Below are positions 1-10,599 of a stretch of DNA of 64,000 nt, piece by piece. The DNA lies in contig OX621266.1 in the NCBI GenBank assembly GCA_951640165.1, forward strand, positions 5,580,001 to 5,644,000. The letters are read 5' to 3'. The DNA is from Pseudoips prasinana. Lineage: Eukaryota > Arthropoda > Insecta > Lepidoptera > Nolidae. Under the pieces are notes generated by a model, which worked only from the letters and a program-made list of their open reading frames with translations, did not search any database and was not told the DNA's origin. How positions within the stretch are numbered: position 1 is the first letter of the stretch; each line of letters opens with the position of its first letter. A program made the position numbers and the translations under genes.

Positions 1-2085
1 CATTATAGCGAGTCGCAAAAAGTGTAACCACTAGTTAACTGTGACGACGTAGCTTTTAAACCACTAGACATTTTAAAGTAAACATAGTACCTATCTTACT
101 TACACCGGCCGCAATGACAATACAGTCGCTTAGATTAAACAAAGACAAAAGCAAAACATGCATCGGCCGGTTGGGGTTGCTTACCATATAAAAATTCCCC
201 AAAAAATATATTTTAAATCAAGTTTATTTTAAAGATTATTTGTAATAAAATAAATTATTTAAAGTAAGTATCTCTTATTAAATGAAGTAAGCATGACTAA
301 ATAATAAAATACAGATTTTGTTTCAATATTTTATTATACCAAAAAATGGAATGTTGGATTATAATTACAAATAAAGCTTCCAAAATAGTGAAAAGAATGG
401 AATGGAAACAAAAGTAGATTTAAATGTGGAAACTGATGAAGAAATTCATTATATATTATTATATAGAATACATAGCAATATAGAATTAAGAATATAACAA
501 ATTTAAAATCAGAACAAAGAAAATGGAATAATTACATCAAACACTTGCTACACAATTTAGTGTGAGTTGTATTAAAGCAGTTTGTGGCTTTGGGAATTTT
601 ATAAGAAGTATTTTTAGACTAATATTACCTATAGGTTCTGACAATATTTATTACCAAATTAAACCTTTACTTACAAGAAGCATTGGAATTGCTACGTTAG
701 ACAAATAAACACGGCGACAATCGCTTTTTGGTCCTAGTTTGTCTTGATCCCGGAAGTGCTTTGAACAAATAACAGACGATTTAATCGGTTGCCAATCAGT
801 CTGCTTTCTCAGCAATCGAATAACTTCCACCCACTTCTCATGGCGTGATGTATCTTATGGCATACCTACTTCAATTAATATAAAATTGGTTATAAAAAAT
901 ACTAGACAATTGATTATTACCCACTTACATTAATTATTTTTATTTAATTAAAAAACAGAGGTAACAACGTTACGTATTCCATAAATTACAAATTCCCCCA
1001 ATATTATGGGAAAACTAACCAATATTTTAGTGGTAACACTGAACCTTAAATAGAATATTAAATGTTTTAATTCAATTTTGGCGTCATTTACGTTTATATG
1101 AATACATAAACAATTAACTTACGTGCGGAAAGTAATTTCGCTTCATTTGTGTTGTTTTTGTGACCTTGAATCGCATTATTTGACTACAAATTTACCCATT
1201 TTTCTCTTGGTTGAACACGGTTGGCGTCTCACTAAGCACTGAACTGACATTAGCTGCGCATAAGGCTGTGGCCTTATGTGGAGTGGTTACGCATTGGCGC
1301 GGTTATTACTAATCAGTTACTAAATAGTTTATATCAATGAATTTAGGTATCAAAAAGGTATTGAACCTTGATAGTCTCCAAACATAAAATATCGCACTTG
1401 GTCCAGGGGTTCTGACGCGTACAGTAAACGACCCTGAGTTTAATGTATGGCGAGTGGATCACTCAATGATAACGTTATCGTAGGTTGGTCTGTGTCTTGT
1501 GTGACCCACTTAATAACATAAATTGTGTTTCGTGGACATACATTGCCAAAGGGTTAGTTGGAAAGGAATAATAAAAAGCTACAGTAAATTAAATTTAAAA
1601 GCAATCGATTTTAACTACATTTATGGGGGACCATTGCTATTAATTATTTCATATACTTAATAAAAAGTAATTTTCAAAAAAAGGTATTGTGTGGCATATA
1701 TGAAACAATATATTTATAACATAGTCGAATTCTTCTTTTGAAGTCGGTTAAGAAGTGAAGATTTTCTTTCCGTAAAATCGATGATGGTAAGTAGCAACAT
1801 CGCTAACACGGACAATTTATTTGAATTTTCGCCTTGTCCACTATTCTAATCTATGTTGATCTAATAAAGATTCTGAACATTAGATTTCGAGTATTGACAA
1901 GAATTACCTAAAACATTGTTTCATACAAATGCCAATGTGTTATAAAATTGTTCTGCCACGATCTCTAACTTATGGGAAAAGCAAATACATGACCGATCAA
2001 TGAGATAATCGTACAGCTAAATGGCGTAATGCTTATGCAATCTATGGTTCTAATTGTCTAAAAGATACATACTGTTTACTTTCTC

Positions 2086-2086
<1 letters not shown>
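1..2086. other. AT-rich intergenic or intronic DNA
   Basis: No convincing reading frame, RNA gene or transposon terminus is visible. The stretch is AT-rich with many short A and T runs. The only local structure noted is a small hairpin at 1259-1278 (8-bp stem, 4-nt loop). It could be intron or intergenic DNA. Confidence 0.5.

Positions 2087-2118
<32 letters not shown>
2087..2118 (-). repeat. (GATA)8 microsatellite, LINE 3' tail
   Basis: Eight perfect GATA units lie directly downstream of the LINE 3' UTR in the element's sense. On the minus strand the sequence just before them contains AATAAAGAG, polyadenylation-like. Short tandem tails of this kind are usual for CR1-like LINEs. Confidence 0.85.
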
Positions 2119-2119
<1 letters not shown>

Positions 2120-2393
2120 CTCTTTATTGTACACCAAGGAAAATACAATATAAAGAACAAGGATGCATTACAGAAATGTACAATTGGCGGCCTTATCACT
2201 AAATGTGATCTCTTCCAGACAACCTAGGCAGGGATTGGAGTATGGAATAAAAAGAGTTGCGGTAGTTGTCAGTGTACACAAATGATGACATGGTACGCAC
2301 TGGTACCATGACTAAAACAGTGAACTTAATACGCTACAAACTTATACTTAACTTACATATTATATATCATCTATACTATATATAACTATATAC

Positions 2394-2401
<8 letters not shown>

Positions 2402-2422
<21 letters not shown>
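2402..2422. repeat. AT dinucleotide microsatellite
   Basis: A run of alternating A and T lies in the 3' UTR of LINE copy 1, in a wider TATA-rich stretch (about 2360-2422). Confidence 0.8.
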
Positions 2423-2424
<2 letters not shown>

Positions 2425-2508
2425 CTTGAAATATATTCTTGAAAATTATAACCATAATGTACACAAGAGCTATTTTTTATGCTGAAGTTCTAGACCAATT
2501 AAAAGTAA

Positions 2509-5454
2509 TCAATTTGTACTTTGTTGAAGAGACAAGTAGTGTTCTTTCACAAGATTCTGAAACTGTCGTAGTGATTTTGCTTGACGAATTACTAATGGCA
2601 GTGCATTCCACAGACGGGCACCTTGCACAGCAAACGATTTGTCAAAAAATATTGAGGAATGCTCTGGCATTTTTAATCGAAGATTTTGCGATGATCTTAG
2701 TAATCTTGAATGTGACTCGTAAAGGAAAGAAAAGCGATCTTTAAGATAAGAGGGAGTAGAAGGAATAAACAATACATTGTATAGAAGTGACAGAATATGA
2801 GCATTCCGGCGAAAGCGAATGGGCAGCCACTTGAGCTTATTGCGAAATTCCGTGACATGATCATATTTACGTAGACCAAATATGAATCTTATACAGACGT
2901 TCTGGAGACGCTCAAGTTTATCAAGCTGGGCCTCGGTAAGATCAAGATAGCTGACATCTGCGTAATCTAGTATTGGAAGAAGAAGGGATTGAGCAAGCGC
3001 AATTTTGGTGCTAGTTGGGAGAAAGTTTTTAAATCTTCGCAAGGATCCAATCGACGCAAATATTTTGCGACTGACGTATTGAAGCTGAGGGCCCCAGGAG
3101 AGGCAGTTGTCCAAGTATATGCCCAAATTTTTTACTTCGCGACATAGCGGCAAAATATTGCTACCAAAACGAAGTTGTGGAAGTTGAGACCAAGACACTT
3201 TAGCTATCATCCTCGAACTGCCAACAACAATGACCTGGGTCTTCTGAGGGTTAATAAGTAATCCGTGCGCATGACTCCATTCACTGATAGTAACCAGATC
3301 AGTATTGATATTGCTAACAGCTTCTGCCAGCCTATTTAAAGGAGCCTGGTTGTAAATCTGAAGATCGTCTGCGTAAAGGTGGTAGGAAGAAAGAAGGCTT
3401 TTTGAAATGGAATTTATAAAAATTGCGAATAGTAATGGAGATAAAACGCCACCCTGAGGCACGCCTGCAATAGTATTGCACCAAGAAGAACATAAATTCT
3501 CGATACGAACACACTGCCGGCGGCCAGACAGGTAACTACGAAACCAGTCAATAACTGTTGGAGATACGTTAAGAGAGCGTAATATCCCCAGTAACACATC
3601 AAAATCCACAGTATTAAACGCATTACTAAAATCGAGCAGTGCAAGCGCTGTTAAATGACCACGTTCTAACCCGGCTCTAATGTCATCCGTAATATGAACC
3701 AAGGCAGAGGTTGTACTATGGCCAGGACGAAAACCAGACTGGAAGGGATTAAGGAGATTATTTTTCGTGAGAAAGCTACTTAGTTGGTTGTGGACAAGGC
3801 GTTCAAGGACTTTGGAAAGGAAAGGCAGGATAGAAATTGGGCGATAGTCAGAAAAGGATGCTGGGTTGGCCTTCTTTGGAAGGGGAGTAATTTGTGCATC
3901 TTTCCATATTACTGGAAAGACGCCGCAGCTTAAAGATGAATTTAGGATGTGGGTAATGGCAGGAAGAATTTCGTCAAGGATAGGAAGGACCATATTACGG
4001 GTGATATTGTCATTGCCTACTGCGTTAGATGTAATGGATAGAATGCTCTTCCTAACGTCACAATCAGACAACTGACTAAGAGAAAAGGGAGAGTAGCTGG
4101 GACAGGGAACTGATGAAAGGTCACGTAAAGTGTTTAATTTTGTTGCCCTGTCGAAATTGGGCGAAGTAGTGAAATGCTTATTAAGTAAATTAATATCTAA
4201 ATTGTTAGGAGTAGCATCATTTCGAGCTTTCCCAATTCCCAATGACCGCAGAAATTTCCATATTTTTGCTGGATCTCCATTCTCAACCGAGTTATGGATG
4301 TGTTGGCGTTGTGAATACCTACACACCTTATTGCAGCGATTTCGAAGAGAAATATATTTATGGCGATTCAGATCGTTAGGCCTACTCGCATACCGTGACT
4401 TAGCTGCCGCTTTCTTAGCTAAAAGAATTTTCGTTTCCGACGTTAGCCAAGGTGCGGGGAGATGCTTAACTTTTATTTTACGCAATGGGGCATGCACATC
4501 GTATAATCCAATAATACTGGTGTTGAACATCATGACTTTCTCGTCGACCGAATCAGCAGCAAGCAGAGGAGCCCAGTCAATGCTGCCAGCATCCGCTCGA
4601 AGACAATCCAAATCTATACCACCAAAATTGCGTTGCAAAATTATTTTAGATTTTGCCTTAGGAAGGCGAATTTTGTAAGAAAGGAAAAGTAGGTCATGGT
4701 AAGAGAAAGCATCAGCTATGCACTGTCCGTGCTTAGCGACGTGGTCTTTCGAAGAGACAAGAACAAGATCAAGGAGGGAAGGAGTACAATTTGGAAAATG
4801 ATGAGTGGCGTTGAGAGGAAGGATAGATAGGTTACTAGATTCCGCAGCAGAAATAAGGGATGAAGAACGAGAGTCATTCTTCAACAAACAGGTGTTGAAG
4901 TCACCCATCACAATTGTATGGCTATAAGAAGGTGAGAAAGTTTCTAGTAATTTTTCAAAAGAAGAGAAAAAATTAATCCTAAGAGAGGGACAGTAGTACA
5001 CGCCCAGCAAGACTTTAGTGTGGTGAAGCTCAATTTCGAGAAAAAGATGCTCACCAGCACTTGCAGGTGGCGGCTGCGAGGACATACTTAGGATAGAATA
5101 TTTAAAATTATTACGTAGGTATATGGCAACTCCACCACCTCCTGAACCAGTTCGATCATTTCTGATCAACTGAAAATCAGGAAGTGAGTAAGAGGCAGAA
5201 GGGAGACAAGGTTTTAGCCAAGACTCGGAAACGAGGATGGCATGGATATTTTTGCATTGAAAATTTGCCAGCATATCGGGGAAATGAGCCGGAATACTTT
5301 GGGCATTAATATGAATCACATTGAAGTTACCAAGAACATCAGAAAAAATACATTCAAGATTGTCAGCGAGCGATGGTATACTAACAAAACTGTCATCACC
5401 ACTACTAACCGAAAAGAAATCTTGATCAGTATCAGCATCTTCAGCATCAGTCAT
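2509..5454 (-). CDS. LINE ORF2: endonuclease and reverse transcriptase
   Basis: This 981-residue open frame nicks target DNA and reverse-transcribes the element RNA at the nick. An APE-type endonuclease spans about residues 44-260. Visible motifs are HINAQS (46-54 region), SESWL (76-80), MGDFN (183-187), LLDLVLVS (227-234) and a late His in SYHDLL (251-256). The reverse transcriptase spans about 500-780: KDAQITPLPKK, DYRPIS (536-541), the first catalytic Asp in LDFSNAF (607-613), GVPQGGVLSP (664-673) and the YADD active site (694-697). A C-terminal region with the usual LINE 'ARLWNALP' block closes the protein. No stop or frameshift interrupts it and all key residues are present, so this copy looks young. 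The ATG at 5454 lies about 45 residues before the endonuclease core, which fits a complete N terminus. Family assignment within CR1/Jockey/L2-like LINEs is open. Confidence 0.93.
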   Translation of the reverse strand: MTDAEDADTDQDFFSVSSGDDSFVSIPSLADNLECIFSDVLGNFNVIHINAQSIPAHFPDMLANFQCKNIHAILVSESWLKPCLPSASYSLPDFQLIRNDRTGSGGGGVAIYLRNNFKYSILSMSSQPPPASAGEHLFLEIELHHTKVLLGVYYCPSLRINFFSSFEKLLETFSPSYSHTIVMGDFNTCLLKNDSRSSSLISAAESSNLSILPLNATHHFPNCTPSLLDLVLVSSKDHVAKHGQCIADAFSYHDLLFLSYKIRLPKAKSKIILQRNFGGIDLDCLRADAGSIDWAPLLAADSVDEKVMMFNTSIIGLYDVHAPLRKIKVKHLPAPWLTSETKILLAKKAAAKSRYASRPNDLNRHKYISLRNRCNKVCRYSQRQHIHNSVENGDPAKIWKFLRSLGIGKARNDATPNNLDINLLNKHFTTSPNFDRATKLNTLRDLSSVPCPSYSPFSLSQLSDCDVRKSILSITSNAVGNDNITRNMVLPILDEILPAITHILNSSLSCGVFPVIWKDAQITPLPKKANPASFSDYRPISILPFLSKVLERLVHNQLSSFLTKNNLLNPFQSGFRPGHSTTSALVHITDDIRAGLERGHLTALALLDFSNAFNTVDFDVLLGILRSLNVSPTVIDWFRSYLSGRRQCVRIENLCSSWCNTIAGVPQGGVLSPLLFAIFINSISKSLLSSYHLYADDLQIYNQAPLNRLAEAVSNINTDLVTISEWSHAHGLLINPQKTQVIVVGSSRMIAKVSWSQLPQLRFGSNILPLCREVKNLGIYLDNCLSWGPQLQYVSRKIFASIGSLRRFKNFLPTSTKIALAQSLLLPILDYADVSYLDLTEAQLDKLERLQNVCIRFIFGLRKYDHVTEFRNKLKWLPIRFRRNAHILSLLYNVLFIPSTPSYLKDRFSFLYESHSRLLRSSQNLRLKMPEHSSIFFDKSFAVQGARLWNALPLVIRQAKSLRQFQNLVKEHYLSLQQSTN

Positions 5455-6954
5455 ATAAAAATATATATATACAAATATAAATAAATATGCTAATAAATAA
5501 TTTTAACGACTAAACTTATATGCACTAATCTACACTCAATACCCGCCAGTGCAGTGCTAAATACATTTGGATCACACCATCTGAGGCATTAATAGAAATA
5601 ATAATAAAAACAAAAGAAATACAAAAGTATGACTAACCAGCTAAACATATTTCAATTAAAAACTATAAAATATAGTATAAAACTATTATAATGTATAGTT
5701 TTAATTCATGATAAAAGCCCAAAATATATATTATCTTATACTTAAGAATAACATCAATTTTAAAAATAAAAGGCTTCAAATGGCTTAATGCGTATTGGAC
5801 ATAGAGAAAAGGAGAAATAAATTAACTCTAAAATAAATACTTACCAAGAAAATTTGTATATTTTTGTATCAATAGACTGCAATAATAATAATATATTATT
5901 CAATATTACGGAGAAACCGAACATTACCCTAACAGACTATTTCCTAAGTTTCAGATACTTCTACTTTTCTTGACACTTCGATAAAAACCTGCAGTTAATG
6001 CTCCTTTTCTTGATGCCCCATAGATATTTGTTGTCAAAGAGAATATAAGAAACAAGACTTCTTGTCACCACGTAGTTTGTTATAGACTCGTTGGTTGCTG
6101 TACAATAAATAAGTACCTAATCATGAGGAGTTTTGGCGCCAACGCGGAAAAGGACGCATCGAGGCTATGTTTTATTTTCAAAAACTGGTGTAAATTCGAG
6201 TTTTTATGTGTAAATATGGTGGATTTTTAGACATAACATCTTCGACAACGTACACAAGTGGAGGAAAGTGCGATATTGCCGTGAATTGTGATTTTCCGTG
6301 TTGAAACCAAAACTCCATAGAAGCCTCTAGTAAAGTCTCCACTGCTTTACTGGGGTAGGACTATGACTTGACTGTGACGGACGTGATGGACATGACTGTG
6401 ACGGACGTGACGGACATGACTGACTGACTTTGAAACAGAAATATTATAACTGAAGACGAGGCGGTATGGTCACAGACCTTAGCCTGCCCAAAGAGGGCAA
6501 AAAATACAAAAAAAAAAAAAAAAAAAACTAATCATGAGAACTGAGACTTAACCTATAAATGCCTATAATATATAATAGTAATCAATGACTAAACAACAAG
6601 AAGGTGTCTTCTTGTGTATTTATAATATAAAGCAAGCCTTTTAAAACTAAATATAGATAACATAAGATATGAATAAAAAGATATATCACTCACACAGTGA
6701 TTATGTTCAAAACATGTTGCACTACACACCGGATTGTCAGAGGACTGGACTTCATTTCTTTGTGGCAGCTCCTCGTTTAGGCCTAGCTGCTGCTGTGATA
6801 GCCTTGTTGTCTTCTTGTGTATTTATAATATAAAGCAAGCCTTTTAAAACTAAATATAGATAACATAAGATATGAATAAAAAGATATATCACTCACACAG
6901 TGATTATGTTCAAAACATGTTGCACTACACACCGGATTGTCAGAGGACTGGACT
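5455..6954 (-). other. Inter-ORF spacer of LINE copy 1
   Basis: AT-rich sequence between the two LINE ORFs with no coding signal on either strand. It contains the nested retroposon at 6128-6527 and the first copy of the 203-bp duplication. The length is atypical for a LINE and leaves open whether ORF1 and ORF2 belong to the same insertion. Confidence 0.55.
6128..6527 (+). mobile_element. Poly-A retroposon nested in LINE spacer, with TSDs
   Basis: About 400 bp ending in an A-run (about 6509-6527) and flanked by identical 11-bp direct repeats CTAATCATGAG at 6117-6127 and 6528-6538. Poly-A plus a TSD of this length is the mark of LINE-driven retroposition, as for a SINE or processed transcript. 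The body includes a short tandem block (6371-6425) built from GACTGTGACGGACGTGA-like units. I see no clear tRNA A/B box pair at its head, so it may be a LINE-derived or 7SL/5S-unrelated short retroposon; the family is not recognised. It inserted after the LINE. Confidence 0.75.
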
Positions 6955-7011
6955 TCATTTCTTTGTGGCAGCTCCTCGTTTAGGCCTAGCTGCTGCTGTG
7001 ATAGCCTTGTT
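6606..7011. repeat. 203-bp tandem duplication
   Basis: 6606-6808 and 6809-7011 are two head-to-tail copies, essentially identical (for example the same ATGAATAAAAAGATAT string at 6669 and at 6872). The repeat covers the 3' end of LINE ORF1 (stop at 6955) and its downstream spacer, so the last codons of ORF1 are present twice. Near identity means a recent local duplication or an assembly slip. Confidence 0.9.
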
Positions 7012-7692
7012 AGTTGAGGTGCTCTCCTTCGTGATGTCGTCCGGCATCGCAGCCAGTGCGATCTTATTGAGTTCCTCCATTGTTACGACCTTGTGTGTTT
7101 GGCCAGTTGAAGCTTGGATATATATAATGCCATGGCGACTCCAGCAGCTTGAAACTCCCCAACGCTGGCGCGCAGTCATGAAGACCTCATGCCTGGACTT
7201 AGTTAAGAACTCTGAAATTGTGACTCCACTACCTTTAAACTTTGTTTTGCCAAACCACACACTATCATGAGCTTGGTAACTTGTAAATTCCTCCAGTATT
7301 GGCCTGGGTCTGTCAGAAGTTGGAGCACGGCCCAGACGATGTGAACGCTGAATATCAGCTTTGGAAAAGTCGGGCAGCTTCAGCTGCTTGGTAATAGTGT
7401 TGACTACAACCTGAGTGGTCACCTCCTTCTTCTCCTCTGGAACACCATGGAACAAGAGCATCCTACGCCTTCCTCGCATCTCCATTTGGTCATTACAACG
7501 GACAAGGGCATCCAGTTGTTGTTGAAAGCAGCCAAATGATTCGTAAACGAACTTCTTAAAGGCAGCAAAGTCCGCTGCTAAAGTGACTGCAGTGGCAGGT
7601 GTGCTAGGTGTCTTCTGGAGCTCTTCAAAATCATTCATGCGCTTCAAGAGGGTCTCTTTCATGCTTGAGAAAGCTTGCTGCATGGACTCCAT
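6955..7692 (-). CDS. LINE ORF1: RNA-binding, L1 ORF1-like protein
   Basis: This 245-residue open frame resembles the L1 ORF1p/transposase_22 type of LINE ORF1, a nucleic-acid chaperone that coats element RNA. Residues 1-75 look coiled-coil-like (MQQAFSSMKETLLKRMNDF and following). A central RRM-like stretch begins near 'RRRMLLFHGVPEEKKE' (about 77-92) and holds 'IQRSHRLGR', the typical block before the C-terminal domain. The end is Lys/Arg-rich (RPKRGAATKK). It has no CCHC zinc knuckle, unlike many Jockey ORF1 proteins. The ATG at 7692 is the first in frame. The terminal codons and 3' flank are duplicated in tandem. Assignment to the same insertion as ORF2 rests on order and strand only. Confidence 0.8.
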   Translation of the reverse strand: MESMQQAFSSMKETLLKRMNDFEELQKTPSTPATAVTLAADFAAFKKFVYESFGCFQQQLDALVRCNDQMEMRGRRRMLLFHGVPEEKKEVTTQVVVNTITKQLKLPDFSKADIQRSHRLGRAPTSDRPRPILEEFTSYQAHDSVWFGKTKFKGSGVTISEFLTKSRHEVFMTARQRWGVSSCWSRHGIIYIQASTGQTHKVVTMEELNKIALAAMPDDITKESTSTNKAITAAARPKRGAATKK

Positions 7693-7881
7693 TTCAAACA
7701 GTGAATAGTGTTGTGATGTTGAGATATGAGTTGGACAAAGATAACACTAGACTGGCAGGGTGAGTGTATTAGCTTAACTTTAAGCACATTAGATGTCAGT
7801 AATAATAATAAATATTAAAATTAAATTAAATAAATTGAGCAGCAAAATTCAGTACAACTTCTTTACACAACTACCCGCGTC

Positions 7882-7882
<1 letters not shown>

Positions 7883-7917
<35 letters not shown>
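7883..7917. repeat. Poly-A run of 35
   Basis: A 35-nt A homopolymer on the plus strand just beyond the 5' side of LINE ORF1. It may mark the LINE 5' boundary, or the tail of a plus-strand retroposon that ends here; no TSD was identified. Confidence 0.8.
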
Positions 7918-7918
<1 letters not shown>

Positions 7919-8334
7919 CAGCAGAAACAAAATTTTGAACTGTAGCTGCTGACATTTCAATCATACAACTGATAGGAAACTCATTTTACAGCCAAATACT
8001 TCAAATACACAATGACCAAGTAGTCAATTTCCTTTATTGTCATCATAAATAAATACAGATTTCTTGACTAGGTAGAGTTCATTGAGTCGAAAAGCCCTGA
8101 CATTGATACATGAACCGTTTGATTAAGCAATATTGTGCGCTAGCAAAAGCAAAATTATATTGGTAGTATGTTTATTTGACATAATTTCGTCGAAAAATTG
8201 ATGGCATGATGTGATTGACTGTGATTGAAATGACGAGTAACGAACACAAACAAAAGAAATTATAAAAAATATAAATATTTCCTACTTGGTAGATACAAAT
8301 TCCTTTGTTCTCTATAAAACGGAATTTATTAACT
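7918..8334. other. AT-rich spacer
   Basis: No gene or element recognised. It begins with an imperfect hairpin built from GCAGCAG (7918) and GCTGCTG (about 7947). Confidence 0.4.
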
Positions 8335-8500
8335 GTACGTGTGAGGCAGGTTAAGACAGTCGCCTTGCCCCTTCAAGTACTAGATTCGACTCCCACCCAG
8401 GGCAACAATTTATGTAATCTATTAGAAGTTGTTCTGAGTCTGGGTGAAGTTACATGAAAATTTAAAACCATTACTTTTAATACTAAAAAAATACGGCAAA
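8335..8500 (+). mobile_element. tRNA-derived SINE, decayed
   Basis: A tRNA-like head with B box GATTCGACTCC at 8383-8393 follows an A-box-like stretch near 8340-8356. The body has the 'GTTGTTCTGAGTCTGG' phrase that also occurs in the minus-strand SINE at 57055-57335, so both belong to one family. Pol III transcription is inferred from the boxes. Confidence 0.7.
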
Positions 8501-8889
8501 AGGAGAAAAAAATTGTTCCTCGGCCCTCATATTTATTTTATTAGTTATTTCTTTAGGGCTAACTAGAAAAACGGATATTTGAGAGCTCATATTTTTTTTA
8601 AAATATCCTTTGCAGTAACATGTGTCTGACTGTTAAGCAAGTTGAAATAAATCGAGTTTATTATTAAAGTTGAACATAATTAGATACCTAGTGGAATCAA
8701 CTAGGTTAACATAGTCATTAAAGCTTAGCCTATAACGGTTGTGTAGTAGTGCTGAATACTGAGTCCTACATACTCACTTGCAGACACTTTTGGTGTAGGC
8801 ATTACCCCTTTCATATACACCTGCCTAACTAGGCAGAGACTGTATGTTCTATGGGGACCAAACAACTGATAAACACACTTGAATATTTC
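8501..8889. other. AT-rich spacer with possible repeat fragment
   Basis: Mostly AT-rich. About 8755-8880 includes a 'GCAGAGACTGTATGTTCTATGG' -like stretch (CCTAACTAGGCAGAG at about 8822) that resembles the SINE tail phrases near 63570 and 63940, so a decayed repeat is possible. Confidence 0.35.
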
Positions 8890-9060
8890 AAATTATTATT
8901 ATTATTATTTATTTATTATTTCACAAAAAATAATTTAAATAGTTACACTTTTAGTCCCACAAAACCGTGTTTACGGTTTGACTGTGAGATCTAGTCTCCG
9001 TACATTAAACAATAATAATGTGTATATCATACTACTAGGTCATATTATAGATAAATTACA
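8890..9060. repeat. Interspersed repeat fragment with hairpin
   Basis: It starts with an ATT/TTA microsatellite (8894-8925) and contains a perfect 7-bp hairpin AAACCGT / ACGGTTT (8962-8968 and 8973-8979). It looks like the 3' part of a minus-strand SINE or LINE, but I cannot name it. Confidence 0.4.
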
Positions 9061-10432
9061 CCCAGACACAACAAATAAACATAGTCCTCACACAAATACA
9101 ATAACATAAGTAAGATGAGTTTTAAATAAGCATAAAAAGGGTAAAAAAGGTTAAAACTGGCAACATTATTCTGACATGTCAAAATAGATAACCTTATTTT
9201 TTTTCAAAACAATCGATCGTAATATTTGATCTTACAAAGATATACTTTATTTATATCTAGTACAAATGTTCCTATAGACAAATTTTGTACAATTGCACTT
9301 TGATTAGATTTACGTATTTACCTATTGAATTATACGAAACATCAACTTACTACTCCGCTACTGTATTTAGAATCTAGCAACATGTACATGGAAAGTATTC
9401 GAGATCTGTGTTGTCAAAGGTATTTACGGATAACGGCGCCAAATTCTAATTGTGAAGGCAGTATAACGTCTCCGTGGCAAAATATTATCAACATCAAAAT
9501 AATAATAAAAAAAACATAGTTTCTAGATGTTGTACAAGAAGTACTAGAATTGATCATATCTATAGTGGAAGAATTATCGAAATGATCATATTACTCAGAT
9601 GTTTATATAATCGAAAGTGACTTTGCCACAGTGTGATATTCTACAACTACTCCCATTTATATATTCTACATCAAGAGAATGAATAAGAATGCCTACAAAT
9701 TTATATTCAGTTTTGTATGTATATCTATGAACATAAGAAGAAACCTCAATTTGCTAAGGTTTGTAAAAATACTTTAAAAACTTTTAATTGTGACCTATAT
9801 CCAGAAATACTAAACATAGAATAATCTTTTGTGTATTCTAGATCCTAAATAATTGTTTATTTATTTCCTGTCTAGTGTCTAAATAACCTTAATTAACCTG
9901 TGATATTGAAATTAACCATGAATACTACTATCTACTTACTCTCTTATTTTATGAATTGGTTCATTAAGGTCAATAAGGTTAATGCTTAAAATCAGCCTAA
10001 GATACTTTCACTGCTGCACCAGACAACTGAATTTCATTAAATTACCAAAGCTGATTTAAATTACCTACTGTATAAAATTGCCATAACATTTTTCTTTAAT
10101 TTATTTGGAAAACCCTAACTGAAAACTAACAATATTTCCTTTCCTAAATAAGATAATAGAGAGGCTATTATCTTATTTTCAGAATACTATATTCTAACTG
10201 TAAAGAGGTTTGACAAAACGATTTACTGTCAAGATCAGTGCTACTAAACATCAAATGTATAAACCTAATCAGGTAAGCATTTCTTTTGATAAAGCGCCAT
10301 CTGTTGGAATTGTTCCATCTAAGTATTGATATTCCAGCCGTTGTTAGCCGTGTAGGTTTCGGTAAGATGGCGTTAAAAGCGTCTTAAATACGTTAAGAAA
10401 TATTGAATGGATTGTATAAATTCAAGTCTCAG
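9061..10432. other. AT-rich DNA, nothing recognised
   Basis: Only short chance frames are present, rich in codons typical of AT-rich non-coding DNA. The phrases 'GCGCCATCTGTTGG' (10293) and 'AAGATGGCG' (10363) are the kind of dispersed short repeat words seen in insect genomes; no boundary can be drawn. Confidence 0.4.
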
Positions 10433-10590
10433 AACCACGGTGCGGTTAACGCACATGAGACCGTATACCCCGGGGTCGTGGGTTTGATTCCCGCCCGCAC
10501 TTAAATTTGTAAAATTGATTTTAAAGATGTCTGTAAAATTGTTTTCAATAATAATATCATTTATGTTTGAATGTGTTACATATTATTAAA
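10433..10590 (+). mobile_element. tRNA-derived SINE fragment
   Basis: A tRNA-like head: an A-box-like GTGCGGTTAACGC near 10439 and B box GGTTTGATTCC at 10481-10491, then an AT-rich body without a clear end. It is not a functional tRNA gene because no clean cloverleaf can be drawn. Confidence 0.6.
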
Positions 10591-10599
10591 ATATGACGA

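Larger units (their letters stand above)
2087..7882 (-). mobile_element. Non-LTR retrotransposon (LINE copy 1), two open ORFs
   Basis: Read on the minus strand, the element runs from about 7880 (5' end uncertain) through ORF1 (7692-6955), a long spacer, ORF2 (5454-2509) and a 3' UTR that ends in a (TATC)8 tail, seen as GATA repeats at 2087-2118. ORF2 carries an apurinic-type endonuclease and a reverse transcriptase, so the copy-and-paste LINE mechanism is clear. The microsatellite tail and protein style suit the CR1/Jockey/L2 group, but I cannot name the family. The spacer between ORFs is unusually long (1.5 kb) because it contains a nested retroposon (6128-6527) and a 203-bp duplication. Even without these about 0.9 kb remains, so ORF1 could belong to a separate neighbouring element. 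No flanking target-site duplication was found. Confidence 0.8.

Noticed and set aside
4130..4678. 182-codon plus-strand frame
   Set aside because: It is the antisense shadow of LINE ORF2, with no recognisable domain.
6872..7270. 132-codon plus-strand frame
   Set aside because: It is the antisense shadow of LINE ORF1.
7883..7917. Poly-A run as proof of a plus-strand processed gene
   Set aside because: No coding sequence or TSD was found upstream; it may simply border the LINE.
10441..10505. Functional tRNA gene
   Set aside because: The B box is good but no full cloverleaf with matching acceptor stem can be drawn; it is a SINE head.
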